Part shown: in pieces, positions 16,392 through 25,986 of the stretch
How the letters are laid out: the number at the start of each line of letters is the position of its first letter
How positions within the stretch are numbered: the stretch's first letter is position 1
Assembly: GCA_017634555.1 (NCBI GenBank)
Contig: JAGBNF010000020.1
Coordinates: 1-64,000 of the forward strand
Direction of reading: 5' to 3'
Origin: Eubacterium sp.
GTDB taxonomy: Bacteria; Bacillota; Clostridia; Lachnospirales; Lachnospiraceae
DNA: 64,000 nt
Notes under the pieces: generated by a model
What the model was told of the DNA's origin: nothing
Seen by the model: only the letters and a program-made list of their open reading frames with translations
Databases searched by the model: none
Made by a program: the position numbers and the translations under genes

Positions 16392-18566
16392 CTATTCTTC
16401 GCCTCCCACAGTCTCAAGCTTCACCTTGAATGAAATAACCCTCTCGGTATGCTGACTGTCGAACTTGATAACGTATGCGTTTCTGTCATTATCTATATCT
16501 ATGATCTCCCCTTCACCGAAAATCATGTGCTTAACCCTGGTACCCACGGCCAGTCTCGTTGCCACGTCAATTCCCTTCATCATGCGCTCCGAGATTCCGA
16601 TGTAGTCGTAAGTTTCCTTGATAAGACCCTCGCGAGGCTGCTCAACATACTCGATGAGACCTTCCTCAGGCTCCAGAACAAATCTCGAAGGATATCTCGG
16701 CGAACCGTCAAAATTCCTTCCCTCTGCCATTGAAAGATAAAGCTTCTTCATCGCTCTCGTATACGCAACGAACGCAACTCGTCTCTCCTCCTCCATAGCC
16801 TCTCTCGTGCGGGATTTCTTCGACGGGAATATGCCCTCGTTCATTCCGCAAAGGAAAATGTACGGGAACTCGAGACCCTTTGCCGCATGAACGGTCATCA
16901 TCTTCACGCGGTCCTTGGTATCCTCTAAATCCGTATTGGTGTAAAGCGCCACGTGCCTCAGATAATCGGCCAGCGTCGTCTCCTCACCGCAATTAGTTTC
17001 AAACTCATATATAGACTGCTTCAGCTCGGCCAAATTATCAAGTCTGTCCTGGGCACCCTCGGTACGAAGCGCCTCCTCGTAGCCGCTCTTATTCAGAATG
17101 TCACTTAGCAGCTCGGAAATAGGTCTTGAATCCATGCCCTCAGACATTTCATCCATCAGCGCCACAAATTCCCTCGCAGCGGTACCGTTGAAGATATTCT
17201 CGTCTATAGTCTCAAGCAGTGCCTGATACAGCGAAACGCCCTTAAGCTCCGCATAATCCTCCAGGAAGCCCATACGACGCTGCCCCATATTTCTCTTCGG
17301 TGTATTTATAACCCTTTTGAATGCCATATCATCCCTGAGTGCCAGACACCTGAGATATGAAAGCGCTGTCTTTATCTCTGTACGTTCAAAGAACTGAACG
17401 CCGCTGTAGATAGTATACGGGATTTTGTCCTTCAGAAGCTGCTGCTCAACACTTCTTGTCAGGAAATGTGCGCGGTACATTACAGTTATATTTCTGTAAT
17501 CCACTCCGCTTTCATGAAGCTTTCTGATCTCCGATGATATCCACTCTGCTTCCTTCTCCTGATTCGGAGCAAACTTCGCAACAACCTTGTCCCCCGACGG
17601 AAGTGTCGGGATCAAATCCTTTTCTATTCTGTCTGTATTCTTTGCGATCAGCGAATTTGCCGTAGCTAGAATCTCAGGCGTACTGCGATAATTCTGCATC
17701 ATCATTATGGTCTTACAGTCACTGTACTGCCTGTCAAAATCCATAAGGAATTTCGTACTCGCACCTCTCCAGGTGTAAATAGTCTGGTCCGAATCACCTA
17801 CGATAAACAGGTTATGATGATAGCCACAGAGCACCTGCATCAGATCATACTGCGGTCTGTCGATATCCTGGAATTCATCGATCATGATGTACTCCAGTCT
17901 CTTCTGCCACTTTAGCTTACTCTCCTCGCTCTTCGAGAAAATGTAGAGCACAAAGCTGATGAGATCATCATAATCCAGGCCGAAGCATTTCTTCTGCTGA
18001 TAGAGATATCCGTAGAAGATTATATCCTTTACATTATCGGCCATGTTGTATTTAACACGAAGCATCTCAAGATCCATCTCGATGAGATCCTGATAATAAT
18101 GCGGTCTCTCAACAAGCTTTATCATCTCGATCATATCGCGGGCGTTGCTGAAGGTCATATCACGAAGTGTAAGATTCCTCTCCTCATAAACCACACGGAG
18201 CATCTCATCGATATCTGAAATGTCCAGCACCAAAAATGACTTCGGATACTGAACCACATGAGATTCCTCCTGCAAAACGCTCACGCAGAAGCCGTGAAAT
18301 GTATTGATATAGCCTGTGTCATTATCTCCTGTAAGATTGTGTATTCGGCGGCGCATTTCATTTGCTGCCTTACTCGTAAATGTAACACAAAGGATATTGC
18401 CCGGAAGGATTCCGAGATCATTTACGAGATAAGCGAAACGGGATGAAAGCGCTCTTGTCTTTCCGGAACCCGCTCCCGCCACAACGCGCACGAAGCCCTC
18501 GGTGGTAGTCACCGCTTCCTTCTGTGCCTCGTTCAGATTTTCCAAAATTTCATAGTATTCCTGCAT
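16392..18566 (-). CDS. pcrA: ATP-dependent DNA helicase PcrA/UvrD
   Basis: This 724-residue superfamily 1A helicase shows all core motifs in order: AGAGSGKT (Walker A, near 32), FTSKAANEM (Ia), DEFQD (Walker B, near 225; many relatives have DEYQD), VGDSDQTIYTWRGA (III), QNYRS, TVHAAKGLEF (V) and AFVAYTRA (VI). The C-terminal region VGTRVKHMIFGEGEII is the PcrA-type Tudor-like domain. It unwinds 3'-tailed DNA in repair and plasmid replication. The length is normal. The start has a GGGGGT site. Confidence 0.93.
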   Translation of the reverse strand: MQEYYEILENLNEAQKEAVTTTEGFVRVVAGAGSGKTRALSSRFAYLVNDLGILPGNILCVTFTSKAANEMRRRIHNLTGDNDTGYINTFHGFCVSVLQEESHVVQYPKSFLVLDISDIDEMLRVVYEERNLTLRDMTFSNARDMIEMIKLVERPHYYQDLIEMDLEMLRVKYNMADNVKDIIFYGYLYQQKKCFGLDYDDLISFVLYIFSKSEESKLKWQKRLEYIMIDEFQDIDRPQYDLMQVLCGYHHNLFIVGDSDQTIYTWRGASTKFLMDFDRQYSDCKTIMMMQNYRSTPEILATANSLIAKNTDRIEKDLIPTLPSGDKVVAKFAPNQEKEAEWISSEIRKLHESGVDYRNITVMYRAHFLTRSVEQQLLKDKIPYTIYSGVQFFERTEIKTALSYLRCLALRDDMAFKRVINTPKRNMGQRRMGFLEDYAELKGVSLYQALLETIDENIFNGTAAREFVALMDEMSEGMDSRPISELLSDILNKSGYEEALRTEGAQDRLDNLAELKQSIYEFETNCGEETTLADYLRHVALYTNTDLEDTKDRVKMMTVHAAKGLEFPYIFLCGMNEGIFPSKKSRTREAMEEERRVAFVAYTRAMKKLYLSMAEGRNFDGSPRYPSRFVLEPEEGLIEYVEQPREGLIKETYDYIGISERMMKGIDVATRLAVGTRVKHMIFGEGEIIDIDNDRNAYVIKFDSQHTERVISFKVKLETVGGEE

Positions 18567-18642
18567 TGCTACCCCCTGTTATCTAATACCTTTTCATAAA
18601 ATAAGATTGTCGCTACGCCGAGACGCATCTTTCGCGAAGCGA

Positions 18643-18732
18643 TACTTTGTGGGAAACGCAGTTCCCTACAAAGTAAAATACCGGGGTCAAACTCCATAAA
18701 TTCAAAATGAATCCTGCAAGTTTTCCCCCGGT
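18643..18732 (-). other. Inverted repeats between atpC and pcrA
   Basis: Two inverted repeats fill most of this 185-bp gap. TACTTTGTGGGAA at 18643 pairs with TTCCCTACAAAGTA at 18662 (one bulge), and ACCGGGG at 18680 pairs with CCCCGGT ending at 18732. The latter is followed on the minus strand by ATTTTACTTT and may end the atp transcript, but it has no clean T run. Confidence 0.5.
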
Positions 18733-18752
18733 TAAATTACAATGAAAATCGT

Positions 18753-19208
18753 TTATAAGCCTCTCTCTATGATTCGCTGTCTTATGATGGCTCTTCTGAG
18801 AGATGCCTCCGCCAAAGCAAATTCTGCAATACTTCTCTTCTGAAGCATTATCTCTCTTGCTTCCGCTTCTGCCCTGATTGCTCTTTCTTCATCGATCTCA
18901 TCCGGCCACTCAGCCGAATCGATAAGAATCATGACCTCGCCGTCCTCGATCAGCATCATCCCGGTGGAAACGGTTGCAACATATTCGGTATTAGGTTCCA
19001 TTTCCCTCTTACCTTTAATGCCATTTCCGTAGGAAATCTCACTGCTCGTGCGGAACTTGATGACACCCTCGGCAATAGCGATTGCCATATTCTGGTGTCC
19101 CGCCAAAACTCCGTACTCACCATCGATAGCGGGAATAACGATAGACTCTATATTCCCTTCAAAGAAAGGATTGTCTGCCTCATATATTTTACAATGAAAC
19201 GTGTTCAT
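18753..19208 (-). CDS. atpC: F-type ATP synthase epsilon subunit
   Basis: The start at 19208 (MNTFHCKIYEAD) has GGGAG 7 bases upstream; an ATG two codons earlier is too close. The 151-residue product has the N-terminal beta-sandwich (GEYGVLAGHQNMAIAIAEGVIKFR) and a C-terminal two-helix domain rich in Ala, Arg and Glu. It is the last gene of the operon. Epsilon joins gamma to the c-ring and can inhibit ATP hydrolysis. It has an insertion relative to the usual 135 residues around GNGIKGKREMEPN (near 58-70). Confidence 0.9.
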   Translation of the reverse strand: MNTFHCKIYEADNPFFEGNIESIVIPAIDGEYGVLAGHQNMAIAIAEGVIKFRTSSEISYGNGIKGKREMEPNTEYVATVSTGMMLIEDGEVMILIDSAEWPDEIDEERAIRAEAEAREIMLQKRSIAEFALAEASLRRAIIRQRIIERGL

Positions 19209-19271
19209 TATCATTCTCCCTTATAAAATGTATCCTTAACTCATACATTTCACAAATCATCTACAGTAAAC

Positions 19272-21564
<2,293 letters not shown>

Positions 21565-21595
21565 ACCTGTTACAGCTTTCTTTTATCAGAATGTA

Positions 21596-23401
21596 TTATT
21601 TACCGAAGCTCTCCGTAAACTTCTTTGAGATTTCGATAATATCACTCTTATCTTCATCACTCAGCTGACCTGTTCTGTCAAGCTTCTCACAGAGTGAACC
21701 TTCGTTCTCATGATAATGATTAAGCAGTTCTTCACGATACTTGTTGATATCATCAAGCGGAATATCCTGCATAAGATGTGCCGTAGCTGTTACAAGCAGG
21801 ATGATCTGCTCATGCGGCTTGAACGGTTTACTCTGCGGCTGACGGAGGAGTCTCATAAGTCCCTGTCCGTAAGTCAGCTGCTTTTTGGTCGTCTCGTCCA
21901 GATCACTTGAGAACTGTGTGAAGACTTCCATTTCTCTATACTGAGCAAGATCCAGTCTGATGGTTCCTGCTGCTTTCTTCATAGCCTTTGTCTGTGCGGC
22001 ACCGCCGACACGCGATACCGAAAGACCTACATTTACCGCAGGTCTCTGACCTGAGAAGAAGAGGTCTGACTCCAGGAATATCTGTCCGTCTGTAATAGAA
22101 ATGATATTCGTCGGGATGTATGCCGATACGTCACCTGCCTGAGTCTCAACGATAGGAAGTGCTGTTATACTTCCTCCACCGAACTCATCAGAGAGTCTTG
22201 CAGATCTCTCAAGAAGTCTTGAATGCAGATAGAATACGTCGCCCGGATAAGCCTCACGTCCCGGAGATCTCTCCAGAAGAAGACTCAGAGCTCTGTATGC
22301 TATAGCATGCTTTGAGAGGTCATCGTAAACGATAAGGACATCCTTACCCTTATACATGAAATACTCACCCAGTGCACAGCCCGCATATGGAGCAATATAC
22401 TGGATAGGTGCTGTCTCACTGGCAGCAGCGGATACTACGATGGTATAATCCATAGCTCCGTGCTTGGTCAGGTTACCAACGATCTGAGCAACGCTGGATG
22501 CCTTCTGACCTATGGCAACATAAATACATATAACGCCGTTACCCTTCTGATTAAGAATGGTATCGATAGCGATTGATGTCTTACCTGTCTGTCTGTCACC
22601 GATGATAAGCTCTCTCTGTCCGCGTCCGATCGGGAACATAGAATCGATAGAGAGAATACCTGTATTCATTGGTGTATCTACAGACTGACGCTTAACGATT
22701 CCCGGTGCAGGTGTCTCAATAGGACGATAACCGTCCGCATTTATAGGGTCCTTGCCGTCGATAGGATTTCCCATGGCATCGATAACTCTTCCGAGGAAAT
22801 CATCACCGACAGGAATACCGGCTGTCTTCTTGGTACGTCTTACACGGCTTCCCTCAAGAACGTCATCATCCTTACCGAAAAGGATAATACCGACATCATT
22901 AGCTCTGAGGTCCTGTACCATTCCCTTAATGCCCGAATCGAAAATAACTGTCTCACCGTACTCAGCGGAATCAAGACCAGTGGCAACAACGATACCGTCG
23001 CCGACAGTCTTAACGTGTCCCTCTTCCTCTGCGATTGCACCCAGTGACCACTCTTCAACAGAAGACTTGATAAGAGTTACAAGATCACGTCCATCCTCTG
23101 CAGGTCTGTCCAGATCATATCTGCCGTCTCCTGATGCAGAACCGCCTGTTCTGATTCCTTCAAGGAGATCTCTAAACTGTCCGAATCTTCCTTCCTCTGT
23201 CCAGTCATAGATATCATCATCTACAACGAGCTTGAAGCCCTTGCTAATGTTGTTATCCGGCAGCCATCTGAGCACTATGTCTTTCTTATATTTCTTAGTA
23301 AGGAAATCTGTGAAGCCCTTCTTCTGCTCGGCAGAAGGTTCTGTCTCAGCATAGATATAGCATTCCAGAGTCTCCTCAACATTCTTAGGCTCCTGTGCCA
23401 T
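21596..23401 (-). CDS. atpA: F-type ATP synthase alpha subunit with fused delta C-terminal-like domain
   Basis: The start at 23401 ([11 protein letters not shown]) has AGGAG 8 bases upstream and overlaps atpF by 17 bases. The protein has 601 residues, about 100 more than usual alpha. Residues 20-83 look like the C-terminal domain of delta/OSCP: residues 23-40 (starting SAEQKKGF) and then the glycine strand and [10 protein letters not shown] helix, matching the delta pattern of a strand followed by GRLERL. Residues 84-105 are a linker. The standard alpha then follows ([16 protein letters not shown] near 115), with Walker A GDRQTGKT at 268-275. No separate delta gene exists between atpF and atpA or anywhere in the operon, and the delta N-terminal helical domain is absent. 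The fusion call is from my own reading and needs a profile search. Confidence 0.88.
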   Translation of the reverse strand: MAQEPKNVEETLECYIYAETEPSAEQKKGFTDFLTKKYKKDIVLRWLPDNNISKGFKLVVDDDIYDWTEEGRFGQFRDLLEGIRTGGSASGDGRYDLDRPAEDGRDLVTLIKSSVEEWSLGAIAEEEGHVKTVGDGIVVATGLDSAEYGETVIFDSGIKGMVQDLRANDVGIILFGKDDDVLEGSRVRRTKKTAGIPVGDDFLGRVIDAMGNPIDGKDPINADGYRPIETPAPGIVKRQSVDTPMNTGILSIDSMFPIGRGQRELIIGDRQTGKTSIAIDTILNQKGNGVICIYVAIGQKASSVAQIVGNLTKHGAMDYTIVVSAAASETAPIQYIAPYAGCALGEYFMYKGKDVLIVYDDLSKHAIAYRALSLLLERSPGREAYPGDVFYLHSRLLERSARLSDEFGGGSITALPIVETQAGDVSAYIPTNIISITDGQIFLESDLFFSGQRPAVNVGLSVSRVGGAAQTKAMKKAAGTIRLDLAQYREMEVFTQFSSDLDETTKKQLTYGQGLMRLLRQPQSKPFKPHEQIILLVTATAHLMQDIPLDDINKYREELLNHYHENEGSLCEKLDRTGQLSDEDKSDIIEISKKFTESFGK

Positions 23402-23879
23402 TTCCTGTACTCCTTTCAGCACTCTTCAGAAAAGCATCATAAACATCGGTGGTCTCACTTGAAAGGATCATCTTGGCAGCTGCCTCTTCAACGATTCTTG
23501 TGATATCACCCTTAGCACTCTCAAGAATTTCAGCCTTCTCGATCTCTGCAGTCTTTCTTGCAGCTGCAAGGATCTCTGCAGCTTCTTCCTTGGCGGCTGC
23601 AGCCTGATCGCTGCGCATTCCGTCGATCTCAACGGATGCCTTCTTCTTCATATCTGCGATAGTAGCCTCTGCAGCACTGAGCTTTTCCTTGTACTCAGCC
23701 TCGAGGTTAGTCGCATTTGCTAACTTCTCTTCAGCATCCTCATCCATTTTCTTGTACTCTTCAGTACGCTTATCCATGAATTTCTTTACCGGTCCATACA
23801 GAAGAACATAGAGACCTGTAAAGAGAATAACGAAATTAAGAAGATGCAGAAGAATCTGCTGTATATCAATACCTAACAT
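23385..23879 (-). CDS. atpF: F-type ATP synthase b subunit
   Basis: This 164-residue protein has one N-terminal membrane helix ([22 protein letters not shown], residues 10-31) and then a long alpha-helical, Ala/Glu/Lys-rich stalk to the end, the normal b-subunit layout. It forms the peripheral stalk that holds alpha-beta still. Its C-terminus, which in other bacteria binds the delta C-terminal domain, would here meet the delta-like domain fused to alpha. No delta sequence is fused to this protein. AAGGAG lies 9 bases upstream of the ATG. Confidence 0.93.
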   Translation of the reverse strand: MLGIDIQQILLHLLNFVILFTGLYVLLYGPVKKFMDKRTEEYKKMDEDAEEKLANATNLEAEYKEKLSAAEATIADMKKKASVEIDGMRSDQAAAAKEEAAEILAAARKTAEIEKAEILESAKGDITRIVEEAAAKMILSSETTDVYDAFLKSAERSTGNGTGA

Positions 23880-23958
23880 TGGTTTTGTCTCCTTTAATTA
23901 AATGTACCAAGCAAGCTTGGACAAATCTTTTTATCCCTAAATACTCTGTTGTTCTTCG

Positions 23959-24354
23959 TTACATAACGAAAATTATAAGTATCGCAACGATGAGTGCGTA
24001 GATAACTACTGTCTCGATAAGGATAAGACCGAGCATGAGTGAACCTCTGATATCACCTGTTGCTTCAGGCTGTCTTGCGATAGCTTCTGATGACTTAGCT
24101 ACTGACATACCCATTGCGATAGCACCTGCAGCTGCTGCAAGTCCAACAACGAGAGCTGCACCAAATGCCTTACCGCTTACTGCGCTTGCATCTGCTGCTT
24201 CGTCTACAACCTCTGCTGCCTCAGCATCTGCTGTAACTGTGATCTGCTTCTTCTCTTCTGATGCACTAACCTTTGTAGCCTTTGTAAATCCACAAGCAGC
24301 TACTACTATAAGAAGAGCTATAAGTAATGTTGAAAGTTTCTTTGCAAGTTTCAT
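23959..24354 (-). CDS. atpE: F-type ATP synthase c subunit with signal-peptide-like extension
   Basis: Residues 62-131 are a standard c hairpin: a Gly/Ala helix, the polar loop ARQPE (93-97) and a second helix with the ion-binding Glu114 in LIETVVIYAL. Residues 1-60 are extra. They look like a signal peptide (KKLSTLLIALLIVVAAC, possible cleavage after VSA at 29-31, or a lipobox-like VAAC at 18-21) and a short Ala/Glu-rich linker. Ordinary c subunits are 70-90 residues, so the extension is real in the DNA: GGAGG lies 9 bases before this ATG and none is near residue 60. Thr115 and Tyr119 occur in sodium-type c rings, but the usual helix-1 Gln is Met81 here, so ion type is unclear. Confidence 0.92.
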   Translation of the reverse strand: MKLAKKLSTLLIALLIVVAACGFTKATKVSASEEKKQITVTADAEAAEVVDEAADASAVSGKAFGAALVVGLAAAAGAIAMGMSVAKSSEAIARQPEATGDIRGSLMLGLILIETVVIYALIVAILIIFVM

Positions 24355-24410
24355 TTTATTGATCCTCCATGATCTGATTTATATGTATATTTTTAAATTA
24401 ATAAATATCG

Positions 24411-25241
24411 TTATTTTTTCTTATTCTTCTTTTCCTTCGGCTTCTTCTCATGCTTCTCGGAAACTTCTCCGTAGAACAGTGACGCCAGCATCGTAAGAAC
24501 GTATGTCTGAACGAGTGCGTGGATCAGTGTGAAGAGAACACCTACAACTACAGGAAGCACAAAGCTGAGTGCCATATAATGGTAAACAAGCTCTGTAACA
24601 AGGGCTCCCGAAAGGAGGGCACCGAAAAGTCGGAAACTCATTGATATAGGAAGTGAGAACTCCTTGAGTGTAAGTCCGACACCCTTCAGCTTGTTTGAAA
24701 TGATACCACCCGAAAGAATTATGAGATATGTTGTAACACCCATCTGAATAGCTGCATTTATATCAGCGATAGGTGCAGGCATTGCTATCGAATGGCCATG
24801 TGTTGTAACTGCCTGAAGTCCCAGCAGCTCGAAAAGCGTACTGAAACATATATATGATCCCGCAGCAAAAATGTATGCTCCAAGGAACTTATTCAAATGC
24901 GGGCTGTTTGACTTTGCAAGATTATCGAAAAAGCCTACCCAGGCCTCGAGCACCATCTGGAACTTTCCGGGTACCTTCTTAAACTTAGGTATCACAAATA
25001 TCCTCAGGATAAGTGCAAAGAACAGTAATATTCCGGTAACAGTAAACGCCGATATCACGGCAGGATTTACTTCCATCCCGAAAAAATTAACCTTATAGCT
25101 ATCATGGACAACCGCATCTCTCATGACATCCTTTACAGACCCATGTTCTCCGCCTGTGTTCGTCAGTATGATGCCCACTATCAGCAGCACGCATACTATC
25201 GCGGCGATGACGAGAGTCGTCGTCCTTTTTTTCTTACTCAA
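24411..25241 (-). CDS. atpB: F-type ATP synthase a subunit
   Basis: This 276-residue membrane protein starts at a TTG with AAGGAG upstream; no ATG fits. It has five or six helices, and the essential arginine is in LPISMSFRLFGALLSGALV. The C-terminal helix (LFTLIHALVQTYVLTMLASLFYGEV) has the conserved Gln near the proton path. The extreme C-terminus is Lys-rich (KKPKEKKNKKK). It works with the c ring to carry ions. It is the first canonical gene of the operon; the usual atpI is not seen and a rhomboid gene sits in its place. Confidence 0.93.
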   Translation of the reverse strand: MSKKKRTTTLVIAAIVCVLLIVGIILTNTGGEHGSVKDVMRDAVVHDSYKVNFFGMEVNPAVISAFTVTGILLFFALILRIFVIPKFKKVPGKFQMVLEAWVGFFDNLAKSNSPHLNKFLGAYIFAAGSYICFSTLFELLGLQAVTTHGHSIAMPAPIADINAAIQMGVTTYLIILSGGIISNKLKGVGLTLKEFSLPISMSFRLFGALLSGALVTELVYHYMALSFVLPVVVGVLFTLIHALVQTYVLTMLASLFYGEVSEKHEKKPKEKKNKKK

Positions 25242-25280
25242 TTATGATCGTCTCCTTTCTCAGGAAATGGCTCTACAAAG

Positions 25281-25871
25281 TCACCCCTTTTTTCCTCCTG
25301 CTCCCGAAAGCAGACCTCCTATGCCGGCACCGCAAATACCACCGACGATATGAGTCAGCTGGGAAATATTATCCTTAACTGTAATCATGTTCCAGATTTC
25401 AGAACCCAGATAGATTACAATAATAAGAATCATAGTGATCGGAATCTCACCTTTCTTGAGATCGACTGCAGAAACAAGAACGATCATCATGAAGACAACT
25501 CCGCTTGCCCCGAGAAGTATAACACTCGGGAAGAAAATAACAGTAACAAGGCCGGATACTACAGCTGTAATTCCTATTGCCTCAAGAAATGTGCTGCTGC
25601 CGTAACGGTTCTCAAGTATCGGACCGAGAAGCAGGAACAGCATCATGTTTCCCGCATAATGCTCGAAGTTTGAATGTCCGAGCACATGTCCGAAAAGTCT
25701 GAGGACAGCAAAAAAGCTTATCTTAGACCTGTATACGGAAAAAAGCAGATGAGTACTCTGACCTGCGGTAATCCGCGCTAAGATAAGCACTATGAGTGAT
25801 ACCAGTGCGAAAGTAAGTGTCACCGGTGCATTATACGAGAAAACTAATTTCTTTTTTCCACCTTCAGCCAT
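25281..25871 (-). CDS. Rhomboid-family intramembrane serine protease
   Basis: The start at 25871 (MAEGGKKKLVFSYNAPV) has AAGGGGGAC 8 bases upstream; any longer version would run into the lon terminator hairpin. The 196-residue protein has six membrane helices and the catalytic pair: GASG with Ser123 and His174 in LTHIVGGICG, with Asn75 in HYAGN. Rhomboids cut membrane proteins within their membrane segments. It ends 39 bp before atpB and is cotranscribed with it by position. A role in subunit-c leader or ATP synthase assembly is a guess from context. Confidence 0.85.
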   Translation of the reverse strand: MAEGGKKKLVFSYNAPVTLTFALVSLIVLILARITAGQSTHLLFSVYRSKISFFAVLRLFGHVLGHSNFEHYAGNMMLFLLLGPILENRYGSSTFLEAIGITAVVSGLVTVIFFPSVILLGASGVVFMMIVLVSAVDLKKGEIPITMILIIVIYLGSEIWNMITVKDNISQLTHIVGGICGAGIGGLLSGAGGKKG

Positions 25872-25897
25872 TTCAAAAGTCCCCCTTGTGAAATAAT

Positions 25898-25935
25898 AAA
25901 AAGGCATACCGAAAGGTTTCCACTTTCGGCACGCC
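25898..25935 (-). terminator. Intrinsic terminator after lon
   Basis: On the minus strand GGCGTGCCGAAAG and CTTTCGGTATGCC pair around a 7-base loop and are followed by TTTTTATTATT. It starts about 50 bp after the lon stop and ends only 26 bp before the rhomboid start codon, which leaves little room for a separate atp promoter. Confidence 0.88.
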
Positions 25936-25986
25936 ATATATTATTGCACAATTTATATCAATTGTCTATCATCCATTTTGTTGAGA

